Part shown: positions 26,978-35,102 of the stretch, piece by piece
How the letters are laid out: every line of letters begins with the position of its first letter
Numbering within the stretch: the first letter of the stretch is position 1
NCBI GenBank assembly: GCA_947387575.1
Contig: CANDOC010000004.1
Span: 310,001 to 374,000, forward strand
Reading direction: 5' to 3'
Origin: Spongorhabdus nitratireducens
GTDB taxonomy: Bacteria; Pseudomonadota; Gammaproteobacteria; Pseudomonadales; Endozoicomonadaceae
Length of the DNA: 64,000 nucleotides
Notes under the pieces: generated by a model
Databases searched by the model: none
Seen by the model: only the letters and a program-made list of their open reading frames with translations
Told to the model about the DNA's origin: nothing
Made by a program: the position numbers and the translations under genes

Positions 26978-28414
26978 ATGGATCTGATAAAAAACAAATC
27001 TTTGCTGTCGTGCCTGTGTGAGCCATCAGACAGCTCTATCAATGTGACAAACCCGGCAACCGGTGAGGTGTTGGGTTGCATTCCCAGCCAGTCAGAGCAA
27101 CAGGTTTTTGAAGCGCTGGATCAGGCTCAGGCTGCGCAAAAGTCATGGGCAAAAACGACGGCCAAAGAGCGCTCGGCTATGCTCAGGCGTTGGTTCAACC
27201 TGATGATTGAAAATCAGGATGATCTGGCGCGGATCATGACGCTGGAGCAGGGCAAGCCTTTAGCCGAAGCCAGGGGCGAGGTGGCTTATGGTGCTTCCTT
27301 TATCGACTGGTTTGCTGAGGAAGCCAAGCGTACCTACGGAAATACCATACCGAGCCATACCGAAGACCGTCGTTTGATGACTATCAAACAGCCGGTGGGT
27401 GTTGCTGCGGCTATCACGCCATGGAACTTTCCGATTGCCATGATTACCCGCAAGGCGGCACCGGCGTTAGCTGCAGGCTGCTGCTTTATCGGCAAACCTG
27501 CGGCACAGACACCGCTGTCGGCTTATGCGGTGGTCGAGCTGGCCTGGCAAGCGGGAATACCCAGAGAGGTGATTCAGCTGGTCGTCAATCCATCCGCACG
27601 TATTATCGGTGATGCTTTTTGCAACAGCGATATCGTACGCAAGTTGTCATTTACCGGTTCAACCCAGATTGGACGTATGCTGACGGCGCAGTGTGCGCAT
27701 ACGGTCAAGCGGGTTTCAATGGAACTGGGTGGAAATGCGCCGTTTGTCGTGTTTGATGATGCGGATATTGATGCGGCGGTTAAGGGAGCCATTGTTTCCA
27801 AGTTCCGCAATGCCGGTCAGACCTGTGTCTGTGCCAACCGTTTCTATGTTCATGACGCTGTTTATGATCAGTTCGTTGACCGCTTTGTATCAGCAGTCAG
27901 TCAACTGAAAACCGGTAACGGTCTTGAAGAAGGCATAACCATTGGCCCGATGATCGATCAGGCTTCAAAAACCAATATTCAGTCACTGGTCGAACAGGCG
28001 GTCAGTCAGGGCGCCCGGGTTGTAGCCGGCGAGCAGCAGCGTGAAGGGCTGTTTGTGGAACCTGTGGTACTGGTGGATGTTGATCACTCCATGGATATCG
28101 TGCAGGAAGAGATCTTTGGCCCCATTGCACCGGTTATTCGTTTCAGCAGTGACGACGAACTGATCACAATGGCCAACGACACCATCTATGGTCTGGCGGC
28201 CTATTTCTACAGCCGGGATATCAACCGGATATGGAAAGTTGCCGAGGCACTGGAATACGGCATGGTTGGTATTAACGAAGGTCTTGTTTCAACCGAGCTG
28301 GCACCTTTTGGCGGTGTTAAGCAGTCAGGTTTTGGTCGCGAAGGCGCGAAGGAAGGTATCGATGAATATCTGGAGATAAAGTATCTCTGTTTCGGTGGTC
28401 TTGATAACGACTGA
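26978..28414 (+). CDS. gabD: Succinate-semialdehyde dehydrogenase (GabD type)
   Basis: A 478-residue NAD(P)+-dependent aldehyde dehydrogenase close to E. coli GabD (482). Signatures are TLEQGKPLAEARGEV, AITPWNFPIAMITRKAAPAL, the catalytic Glu in MELGGNAPF, the nucleophilic Cys in NAGQTCVCANR and EEIFGPIAPV. It oxidises the succinate semialdehyde released by HpaI to succinate, which completes the pathway. The frame opens earlier at 26942, but the ATG at 26978 fits the family start better. It is the last plus-strand gene of the cluster and ends at a bidirectional terminator. Confidence 0.9.
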   Translation: MDLIKNKSLLSCLCEPSDSSINVTNPATGEVLGCIPSQSEQQVFEALDQAQAAQKSWAKTTAKERSAMLRRWFNLMIENQDDLARIMTLEQGKPLAEARGEVAYGASFIDWFAEEAKRTYGNTIPSHTEDRRLMTIKQPVGVAAAITPWNFPIAMITRKAAPALAAGCCFIGKPAAQTPLSAYAVVELAWQAGIPREVIQLVVNPSARIIGDAFCNSDIVRKLSFTGSTQIGRMLTAQCAHTVKRVSMELGGNAPFVVFDDADIDAAVKGAIVSKFRNAGQTCVCANRFYVHDAVYDQFVDRFVSAVSQLKTGNGLEEGITIGPMIDQASKTNIQSLVEQAVSQGARVVAGEQQREGLFVEPVVLVDVDHSMDIVQEEIFGPIAPVIRFSSDDELITMANDTIYGLAAYFYSRDINRIWKVAEALEYGMVGINEGLVSTELAPFGGVKQSGFGREGAKEGIDEYLEIKYLCFGGLDND

Positions 28415-28456
28415 TATTCTGCAATAGTGCGCGAAAGGACATTCCTTTCTGTATAA

Positions 28457-28494
28457 AAAAGGGTGCTTTCTCTCCGTTGAGAAAGCACCCTTTT
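28457..28494. terminator. Bidirectional Rho-independent terminator
   Basis: A perfect 16-bp stem, AAAAGGGTGCTTTCTC against GAGAAAGCACCCTTTT, with loop TCCGTT, flanked by A- and T-runs. It serves both gabD (plus) and thiY (minus, stop at 28497). Confidence 0.95.
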
Positions 28495-28496
28495 GC

Positions 28497-29459
28497 TTAG
28501 TAAAGCTCCAGCATCAACTGACTCATATCCGGCAGTTGCTTGATTTCCTTGTGTTCTTTCAGATACTCGGCATAACGCAGGTATCTGCCCTTGTCCATGG
28601 CAGAAGGACGCAGGGCAAAGCGGTTGGCGGTGTCGTACCATGCTAGTTTATTAAGCTCGTTATCCAGCGTGCCGGGGTTGTAGCTTTTGAAAATATCCCA
28701 GGCTTCATCCGGATGGTTGGTAATAAACTGGGCACCCATTTCGACCGCTTGCAGGAAACGACGGATGGCTTCCTTGTTGGCAGTTTTGCTGTTGGCAATA
28801 AATACCAGCTCATCGTAAGCCGGAACGCCATGCTCTTCGAGGAAGAACATACGACCTTTACTCTTGTGCAGTTTCAGACTGTTCAGCTCGAAGTTACGGT
28901 AGCCGTGAAGCAGGGCATCGACCCTACCGGTCATCAGGGAAGACGACAGGTTCCAGCCGACATTAATCATTTTGACATCATCAGCGCCAAAACCGTAGGG
29001 TTTGAAAATGGTGTCGAGTACTGCTTTTTCGGTACCGGCGACGCTGAAACCGATTGACTTGCCTTTCATATCTGCCAGAGATTTGATCGGGCCATCATCC
29101 AGTACAATCAAACCATCTAGGGGTGTGGCAATCAGAGTGCCGGCCCAGGACAGTGGCAGGCCATCACTGGCAGCCTGAATCAGGTTGGTCTGGTAAAAGA
29201 TGGCCAGATCCACATCGCCGGCAGCAACCAGTTTGGGCGGCAGATCAGGTTCGGCAGGCTCCTGTAGGGTGACCTTGACGCCAGTCTTGTCAAAGTAGCC
29301 CTGTTGCTGAGCAATAATGATCGGGCCGTGGTCGGGGTTTACAAACCACTCCAGCATTAGCGTCATTTCTTCCGGCTTGCTGGTCTTGGCAGGCTCACCG
29401 GCTTTGGCCAGCATGGGCAGCAGGCTGATCATTATCAGTGCAATCAGTTTTCTAAACAT
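28497..29459 (-). CDS. thiY: Thiamine-precursor ABC transporter, substrate-binding protein (ThiY/NMT1 family)
   Basis: A 320-residue periplasmic protein with a signal peptide cleaved near residue 20 (LPMLAKA-GEP). It then has the ThiY/Thi5 core LMLEWFVNPDHGPIIIAQQQGYF, which binds formylaminopyrimidine, a breakdown product of thiamine salvaged to HMP. The conserved WNLSSSLMTGRVDA and NFELN segments fit this family. It is the last gene of the TPP-riboswitch-controlled unit thiZ-thiX-thiY, 54 bases after thiX, and ends just inside a bidirectional terminator. Confidence 0.92.
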   Translation of the reverse strand: MFRKLIALIMISLLPMLAKAGEPAKTSKPEEMTLMLEWFVNPDHGPIIIAQQQGYFDKTGVKVTLQEPAEPDLPPKLVAAGDVDLAIFYQTNLIQAASDGLPLSWAGTLIATPLDGLIVLDDGPIKSLADMKGKSIGFSVAGTEKAVLDTIFKPYGFGADDVKMINVGWNLSSSLMTGRVDALLHGYRNFELNSLKLHKSKGRMFFLEEHGVPAYDELVFIANSKTANKEAIRRFLQAVEMGAQFITNHPDEAWDIFKSYNPGTLDNELNKLAWYDTANRFALRPSAMDKGRYLRYAEYLKEHKEIKQLPDMSQLMLELY

Positions 29460-29513
29460 CGATACCTCTCATTACTTCTTGGGTAGATTGTTGGATATGT
29501 GTTTCAGTGGAAT

Positions 29514-30263
29514 TTAATATGCTGTTTTTTGCTGCCACGGAATCAGCCAGCGCAACAGGTTGTCGGTTATGTAGTAGAGCGCGACGGAGCAGAATGCCAG
29601 TACGGTCAGGGCGGCAAACATCAGATCAACCCAGAGCCGGGCATTGGCCTGCAGCATCAGGTAACCCAATCCGGCGCTGGAACCTACCCATTCACCGACA
29701 ACGGCGCCGATAGGAGCGACAACTACAGCGACACGAAGGCCTGAAGCGAGTGCAGGTAGGGCTGCCGGCCAGCGAATCAGTCGCAGCACTGAACGACCAT
29801 TACCGCCCATGACATGGGCCAGATCGAGCCAGCCCTGATGGGTATGGCGCAGGCCGTCATAGCAGCAGGTTGCTACAGGAAAGAATATGACCAGTATGGT
29901 CATAATGACTTTTGAAGCCATACCGTAACCGAACCAGAGCATCAGCACCGGTGCCAGTGCAAATACCGGAATAGCCTGAGTGATCAGCAGTACCGGTAAT
30001 AGCCACGGGCGAAGTCCGGCAAAATAAACCAGTACCAGTGCCATCAGCACACCAAACAGCACACCCAGGATTAAACCCAGTACCATCTCGGCCAGTGTGA
30101 CCAGCGTGTGCTCCCACAACAGTCCGGCATCTGCCACCATGCGACTGAACACATCAACCGGCTCCGGCACGATATAGGGCGGAATTTCAAACAGCACGGC
30201 GGCACCCTGCCAAAGCAACAGCAGGCCTGCCAGAACAATCAGTGGCTTGATGGAATGTTTCAT
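29514..30263 (-). CDS. thiX: Thiamine-precursor ABC transporter, permease (ThiX)
   Basis: A 249-residue inner-membrane permease of the BPD family with about six membrane segments and the EAA-loop-like sequence APIGAVVGEWVGSSAGLGYLM. It overlaps the end of thiZ by the ATGA arrangement, so translation is coupled. With ThiY and ThiZ it imports formylaminopyrimidine or HMP; the assignment is supported by the upstream TPP riboswitch. Confidence 0.9.
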   Translation of the reverse strand: MKHSIKPLIVLAGLLLLWQGAAVLFEIPPYIVPEPVDVFSRMVADAGLLWEHTLVTLAEMVLGLILGVLFGVLMALVLVYFAGLRPWLLPVLLITQAIPVFALAPVLMLWFGYGMASKVIMTILVIFFPVATCCYDGLRHTHQGWLDLAHVMGGNGRSVLRLIRWPAALPALASGLRVAVVVAPIGAVVGEWVGSSAGLGYLMLQANARLWVDLMFAALTVLAFCSVALYYITDNLLRWLIPWQQKTAY

Positions 30264-31033
30264 ACACTCTCCCCGTGCTCTGCATGACGCAGGCGATCCA
30301 GCAGTTGCCCCTGCAATGCCATTAAACTGCTGTCTTCAAGTGAGCGGGGAGTCTGACCCGGGGGCTCGATAGCATCGGTCAGTTCAGCCGGCTGACCGCG
30401 CAGGTGGTAAACCTGATGCCCCAGCCGCAGAGCTTCCAGTGGATCATGGGTAATCAGAAGTACAGTACGTCCTGCCAGCAGTTCACAGGACAGGTCCTGC
30501 AAATCCAGCCGGGTAATGGCATCGACTGCGGCAAATGGTTCATCCATCAAAACAACCGGACGGTCTTCCATCAGGGTTCGGGCCAGCGCGACACGCTGGC
30601 GCTGGCCTCCGGACAGATTCTGGGGTAACTCGTTTGCCTTTGCGGCAAGGCCAACCCGTTCCAGAATAGAAAGGGCCCGGTCTTTTTGGTCCGCACTGAG
30701 CTTCGCCTTGCGGAACAGGCGGTTGCTGCGCAGCTGAATACCGGTTGTGACGTTATCCAGTACTGTGGCCCAGGGTAGCAGTGAATCCTGTTGAGACATC
30801 CAGGCAATTCGCCCGGTTAAAGGCTGATTATCACCACAACAAATCTCGCCACGGGTATTGATATTCTTCTGACGGGTCAGCCCTGCGATCATTCGCAGCA
30901 ATGTGGTTTTGCCCACACCACTGCCACCCAGCAGACAGGTCCACTGGCCCGCTTTCAGGGTCAGGTCGAGATCTTGAAATATAACGTTATCCCCGTAAGC
31001 CAGTCCGGCTTTACGGAGGGTGATATCAAACAC
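30260..31033 (-). CDS. thiZ: Thiamine-precursor ABC transporter, ATPase (ThiZ)
   Basis: A 257-residue ABC ATPase with Walker A (GGSGVGKTT), Q-loop WMSQQDSLLPW, signature LSGGQRQRVALART, Walker B VVLMDEPFAAVD and the switch His in LLITHDPLEA. It energises ThiXY. The likely start is GTG at 31033; a GGAG 11-12 bases upstream lies in a hairpin that could hide it (see the expression platform). It is the first gene after the TPP riboswitch. Confidence 0.92.
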   Translation of the reverse strand: MFDITLRKAGLAYGDNVIFQDLDLTLKAGQWTCLLGGSGVGKTTLLRMIAGLTRQKNINTRGEICCGDNQPLTGRIAWMSQQDSLLPWATVLDNVTTGIQLRSNRLFRKAKLSADQKDRALSILERVGLAAKANELPQNLSGGQRQRVALARTLMEDRPVVLMDEPFAAVDAITRLDLQDLSCELLAGRTVLLITHDPLEALRLGHQVYHLRGQPAELTDAIEPPGQTPRSLEDSSLMALQGQLLDRLRHAEHGESV

Positions 31034-31044
31034 GCGAGTAAATA

Positions 31045-31136
31045 CTCCGTCCCAAGGGCGGAGAAAGCAGACAGGAGTGAAGTCCCTTGATGCATTGTTG
31101 TTAATGCGTTGCTGTTAATACATCGTAATCAAGGGA
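31045..31136 (-). promoter_or_regulatory. Candidate expression platform of the TPP riboswitch
   Basis: On the minus strand, three segments can pair alternatively: TCCCTTGAT (31136-31128), ATCAAGGGA (31091-31083) and CCCTTGGG (31058-31051). The first two form a 9-bp stem. The middle one can instead pair with the third, which sits in the loop of a CTCCG/CGGAG hairpin that covers the thiZ ribosome-binding site (GGAG, 31048-31045). This suggests translational control. Drawn by eye without energy calculation. Confidence 0.45.
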
Positions 31137-31149
31137 TATGCAGGTGTGC

Positions 31150-31250
31150 AGCCTGTCGGTTTCCTACGCCAGTATTATCTGGATCAGGTCCGTGGGTATG
31201 TCTCAGCCGCTTCGGTTTTCAGCACTCAAACCGGGCAGCACCCCAACCAA
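31150..31250 (-). ncRNA. TPP (THI-box) riboswitch
   Basis: The minus strand shows the conserved aptamer blocks in order: GGGGTGC (31244-31238), GGCTGAGA followed by CATACCC, ACCTGATC, GGATAATACTGGCGTAGG-like bases (31182-31163). P1 forms between TTGGTT (31250-31245) and AACCGA (31161-31156). It lies 120 bp before thiZ and no other gene intervenes, so it senses thiamine pyrophosphate and shuts off import of the pyrimidine precursor. Confidence 0.95.
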
Positions 31251-31391
31251 CGGTGCGAAATGTATATGTTTTGTGCAAAAAGATCACCTTTTTTATCAGG
31301 GAAAAGTACTGATAACAGTAGAAGGTGAGCTTTCAATAGGGGAAAAGCGCCCGAAATCGGGCGCTGAAAGTATCACTTGGAAGAGGACTGA

Positions 31392-32237
31392 TCAGTCGAG
31401 GTAAAGGTCGGGAAAAAGCTTGTCAGCAAGCTCAGGCTCTACGGCGTAGGAAGCAAAATCGGTGACGCCACGGCTGCCCAGAATATCCTCATCCAGCAGT
31501 GACTGTCCGGTCAGCGACATATCAGTGGTTGAAAGGATTTCATAGGCAGCATCAGCCATGATGGCAGGCTTGCGGCTGCGCTTCATAATTTCCGGACCAC
31601 CGGCTTCGTACTCGATAGCCGCGGTGGCAATGGTTGTACGAGGCCACAATGAATTGACGGCAATACCATACTGCTCAAACTCTGCCGCCAAGCCCTGAGT
31701 CAGCAGGGTCATCCCATATTTGGTTACAGTGTAGGGGATGTAGGGCTTGAGCCACTTTTTATCCAGATTCAGAGGCGGCGACAGGTTGATAATATGACCG
31801 GCTTCCGATTTTTTCAGCCAGGGCAGGGCCGCTTGAGAACAAAGCAGTACTGCGCGAGTGTTGATCTGGTGCATCAGATCAAATCGTTTCAGTGGTGTAG
31901 CTTCGGCTGGGCGCAGATTGATTGCACCGGCATTGTTGATAACCGCGTCAATGCCGCCAAAATGTCCGGCCGCCTGTTCCATTACTGCATGAACCGCCGC
32001 TTCATCCCGGACATCAAGTTGCAGAGCCAGTGCAGAACCACCGGCCTCTTCGACTTCTTTGGCTACGGAATGAATAGTGCCGGGCAACTTTGGATGAGGT
32101 TCAGCAGACTTGGCGGCAATAACAATATTGGCACCATCGGCAGCACAGCGCAGGGCGATCTCGCGCCCTATACCGCGGCTGGCGCCAGTGATAACAATCG
32201 TTTTTCCCTGTAACTTGTTTTCTTTCTCAGTAGACAT
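31392..32237 (-). CDS. Short-chain dehydrogenase/reductase, HSDL2/AtuB-like
   Basis: A 281-residue classical SDR with cofactor motif TGASRGIGREI, the NNAG motif, catalytic Ser in INLSPPL and YTVTK with catalytic Tyr and Lys. The long C-terminal part and the IHSVAKEVEEAGG and ALQLDVRDEAAV segments resemble hydroxysteroid-dehydrogenase-like 2 proteins. In Pseudomonas atu clusters AtuB is an SDR of similar type, proposed to oxidise terpene alcohols or aldehydes. It is separated from the rest of the operon by the 160-bp palindromic element, so expression may be uncoupled. The substrate is inferred only from context. Confidence 0.8.
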   Translation of the reverse strand: MSTEKENKLQGKTIVITGASRGIGREIALRCAADGANIVIAAKSAEPHPKLPGTIHSVAKEVEEAGGSALALQLDVRDEAAVHAVMEQAAGHFGGIDAVINNAGAINLRPAEATPLKRFDLMHQINTRAVLLCSQAALPWLKKSEAGHIINLSPPLNLDKKWLKPYIPYTVTKYGMTLLTQGLAAEFEQYGIAVNSLWPRTTIATAAIEYEAGGPEIMKRSRKPAIMADAAYEILSTTDMSLTGQSLLDEDILGSRGVTDFASYAVEPELADKLFPDLYLD

Positions 32238-32294
32238 ACAGCGCCTGTCATTGTTGTGAGTATTGTAGTAACTGCATTCTGGTGGGCAGTTTTA

Positions 32295-32454
32295 GAGCCT
32301 GTTCATGATCTTTCGTGGATAGCGAAAATGTTGAGAAAAAACTCAGGTGCTTCGATTTTTTGAGGCGCATAGTGGTGCTATGTAACGAGGAAAAGCGGAG
32401 CACCTGAGTTTTTTATCGGCATTTGCAGCCCACGACAAGATTTTGAACAGGCTC
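32295..32454. mobile_element. MITE-like palindromic element
   Basis: A 160-bp sequence with terminal inverted repeats that start GAGCCTGTTCA (32295-32305 and inverted 32444-32454) and stay similar for about 25 bp. It is flanked by the trinucleotide TTA on both sides (32292-32294 and 32455-32457), a possible target duplication. Inside are perfect 16-bp arms (AAAAAACTCAGGTGCT, 32336-32351; inverted 32399-32414) and a CATAG/CTATG stem at the centre. It has no coding capacity. The right TTA is also the TAA stop of the TetR gene. Confidence 0.65.
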
Positions 32455-33051
32455 TTAGGGATCCTGGAACAGCATTGGCATTGCCATGTCAGTCAGTTGA
32501 TCCAGCCCGAGCTGGCCGTCATCCTGATACCAGTGCGTTGTCCAGTAGAGTGCGCCGTGTACAAAACGACGCAGGATGAACGGATCTACTCCTTGTCGCA
32601 GTAAACTGCCTGCTCCATTCATTTCGGTCTGCCAGAGTTTTTCATAGGCATCGCGTCCTTCAAGCAGGGACTTCTGGCCTGACTCTGAGAGTGAGCGCCA
32701 TTCATAGACCAGTACTGCAAGGGCATCCCCCTGATCTCCCCGAAGTGCCTCAAGTTCACAGCGAATCATGGCGCGCAAACGATCACGGGGTGATTCCAGC
32801 CCTTCCAGCGCCTGCTGGATTCTGCGAATCAGATTGCAGACAGACTCTTCCATCACCGCCCGCAGAATGTCGTCTTTGGACCTGAAATGGTGAAAGATAC
32901 TTCCGGACTGGATACCAACCTCGGCAGCAATATCACGCACAGTGGTACGGTCAAAGCCCTTGGTACGGAACAACTGGGCTGCGCCCCGCATCAGGCGTCC
33001 ACGAGGGCTGTCCGGGTCGGTAGGCTGTAATGCTAAAGCAGGTTCTGCCAT
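32455..33051 (-). CDS. TetR family regulator of the atu-like operon
   Basis: A 198-residue TetR repressor with helix-turn-helix TTVRDIAAEVGIQSGSIFHHF at about 38-58 and the following RSKDDILRAVMEE helix. The C-terminal domain carries VYEWRSLSESGQ, common in acyl-CoA-responsive TetR proteins. It is encoded in the same orientation, 21 bp after the biotin carboxylase subunit, and probably regulates the operon from the palindrome upstream of the AtuA-like gene. Its stop codon coincides with the edge of the MITE-like element, so its last residues may have been reshaped by the insertion. Confidence 0.85.
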   Translation of the reverse strand: MAEPALALQPTDPDSPRGRLMRGAAQLFRTKGFDRTTVRDIAAEVGIQSGSIFHHFRSKDDILRAVMEESVCNLIRRIQQALEGLESPRDRLRAMIRCELEALRGDQGDALAVLVYEWRSLSESGQKSLLEGRDAYEKLWQTEMNGAGSLLRQGVDPFILRRFVHGALYWTTHWYQDDGQLGLDQLTDMAMPMLFQDP

Positions 33052-33072
33052 TCGTTCACATCTCTGATAGTT

Positions 33073-35076
33073 TCAGGAAACTTCAGCCGGAGTAATTGTG
33101 GCCAGCAGTTGTTTGCTTTTAACCTGATCTCCGGCTGACACCTGTAGCTCACTCAGTACACCGTCACAGTCAGCTGTCAGGGGGTGTTCCATTTTCATTG
33201 CTTCAAGTACGACCACGGTCTGCCCTTTGGAAACCTGCTCGCCCGGTGTTGCCAGCGTAGCAATAATCTGTCCGTCCATGCTGGCGCAAAGTCGGCCGTT
33301 TGCCTTGTCGGAACCCGCTCTGGCGCAGTGCAGTGTTCTGTCCTCAAAGCAGAAATAGCTTTCACCGGTATCGATAATAATCTGACCGTTATGGTGCAAA
33401 TATTTTACTGAGCGTCTAATGTCGTTTATGTGGTAAGTGACAGTGTTATTGTCAGTCGGGTAAATGGCAAGTTCTATCTGCTGATTATCCAGTGTGACCT
33501 GATAACTGTCTGGCCCGGAGCCGGTGATATCAAGGTTCCAGCTATTGCTGCTGGAATTTCGACCCGGATTATTTGCGAGGGCAAGCCTGCAACCGCGGGG
33601 TGCATTATGGGAGAAAGACCAACCGTGCTCATTTTGCGAGCGGTTATTATGGCGGCTGAGTACGGCGGCCAGAGCCAGTATCGTCAGCGGTGGCTCTCCT
33701 GATTGCAAGGCACTGGCAGAGCCGTAATGGGTCAGGAAGTCAGTGTTAAAGTCACCACTGGCAAAAACCGGATGCCTGACAATACGAGCCAGCCATGAAC
33801 GGTTGGTGGTCACGCCCAGCAAGGAAGTCTGCTGCAGGGCATAATTCAGTTTACGCAGGGCTTCGCTGCGATCCCGGCCGTAGGCAATGACTTTGGCCAG
33901 CATCGGGTCGTAGTGAGGAGAAAGTGTCTGCCCTGTCTGGATACCGGCATCAATCCGGATACCGTCACCAGAGGCAGGTAACCACTGATGAATATATCCG
34001 GTCTGGGGCAGGAAGTTGCTTTCAGGATCCTCGGCATAAAGCCGGGCTTCGATTGCATGACCCTGAAGATTGATCTCATGCTGCCGTAGCGGCAGCGGGT
34101 ATCCGGCGGCAACATCGAGCTGCCAGCTGACCAGATCCAGCCCGGTTACCAGTTCGGTTACCGGGTGTTCAACCTGAAGCCGGGTATTCATTTCCAGAAA
34201 ATAGAACTCACCACTAGACGTCAGCAGAAATTCTACTGTACCGGCACCGCGGTAATTGCAGGCCAGTGCAGCCTGCACTGCAGCTTCGCCCATACGTGCT
34301 CGCAGCGCTTCATCAACAGCAGGGGAGGGCGCTTCTTCCAGCACCTTCTGGTGTCGGCGTTGGACCGAGCAGTCACGCTCTCCCAAGTGAACGACATTGC
34401 CATGGTGGTCTGCAAAAACCTGGATTTCAACATGGCGGGCACCGATAACCTGTTTTTCCAGAATCAGCTCGCTGCTGCCAAATGCGTTAAGCGCTTCGTT
34501 GCGCGCACTGCGCAGTAATTCGGGTAATTCTTCCGGGCTGGAAGCTACCCGCATACCGCGGCCGCCACCGCCTGCAGACGCTTTTATCATCAACGGAAAG
34601 CCGATAGTAATGGCTTCGCTGATCAGCCGCTCATCACTCTGGTCACTGTCTTCATAACCGGGAATGCAGGGGACACCGGCAGCCTGCATGGCAATCTTTG
34701 ACAGCCGTTTGCTGCCCATTAATTCCACTGCATCGGCTGGTGGACCAATAAAGACGATATTCCGATCGGCACAGGCCCGGGCAAAGTCAGCATTCTCGGA
34801 AAGAAAGCCATAACCTGGATGGACAGCATCGGCTCCAGTTAGCTCCGCGGCTGCAAATATTTTTCCGGCATCAAGATAGGACTCTGTCACCGGTGCCGGG
34901 CCGATCAACACAGCTTCATCTGCTGCAGTAACATGAGGTGATGACTGGTCGGCTTCACTATAAACGGCAACAGTCTGATAGCCCTGGGCTTTTGCGGTAC
35001 GAATGATTCTCAGGGCAATTTCGCCACGATTGGCGATCAGTATTTTATTGAACTGTCTGTAGCTGGAATGGGTCAT
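33073..35076 (-). CDS. atuF: Acyl-CoA carboxylase, biotin carboxylase/carrier subunit (AtuF-like)
   Basis: A 667-residue alpha subunit of a biotin-dependent acyl-CoA carboxylase. The biotin carboxylase domain (about 8-450) has IANRGEIALRI, the ATP-grasp loop KASAGGGGRGMRV and MNTRLQVEHPVTE. The biotinyl domain is at the C-terminus with the attachment Lys at 628 in VLEAMKMEH. With the beta subunit encoded two genes upstream it would carboxylate geranyl-CoA, or possibly methylcrotonyl-CoA. The presence of an AtuA protein in the operon favours the geranyl-CoA (terpene) reading. GGAG precedes the ATG. Confidence 0.85.
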   Translation of the reverse strand: MTHSSYRQFNKILIANRGEIALRIIRTAKAQGYQTVAVYSEADQSSPHVTAADEAVLIGPAPVTESYLDAGKIFAAAELTGADAVHPGYGFLSENADFARACADRNIVFIGPPADAVELMGSKRLSKIAMQAAGVPCIPGYEDSDQSDERLISEAITIGFPLMIKASAGGGGRGMRVASSPEELPELLRSARNEALNAFGSSELILEKQVIGARHVEIQVFADHHGNVVHLGERDCSVQRRHQKVLEEAPSPAVDEALRARMGEAAVQAALACNYRGAGTVEFLLTSSGEFYFLEMNTRLQVEHPVTELVTGLDLVSWQLDVAAGYPLPLRQHEINLQGHAIEARLYAEDPESNFLPQTGYIHQWLPASGDGIRIDAGIQTGQTLSPHYDPMLAKVIAYGRDRSEALRKLNYALQQTSLLGVTTNRSWLARIVRHPVFASGDFNTDFLTHYGSASALQSGEPPLTILALAAVLSRHNNRSQNEHGWSFSHNAPRGCRLALANNPGRNSSSNSWNLDITGSGPDSYQVTLDNQQIELAIYPTDNNTVTYHINDIRRSVKYLHHNGQIIIDTGESYFCFEDRTLHCARAGSDKANGRLCASMDGQIIATLATPGEQVSKGQTVVVLEAMKMEHPLTADCDGVLSELQVSAGDQVKSKQLLATITPAEVS

Positions 35077-35102
35077 TTATTTTTCTCCTGCAAGACAGTC
35101 CT

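Noticed and set aside
26941-27010. Ten-base repeat TTTGCTGTCG at 26941 and 27001
   Set aside because: Too short and not symmetrical; one copy is coding. Probably chance.
31138-31404. A plus-strand frame of 88 codons over the TPP riboswitch
   Set aside because: It reads through the conserved aptamer on the opposite strand and into the 3' end of the SDR gene; there is no ribosome-binding site.
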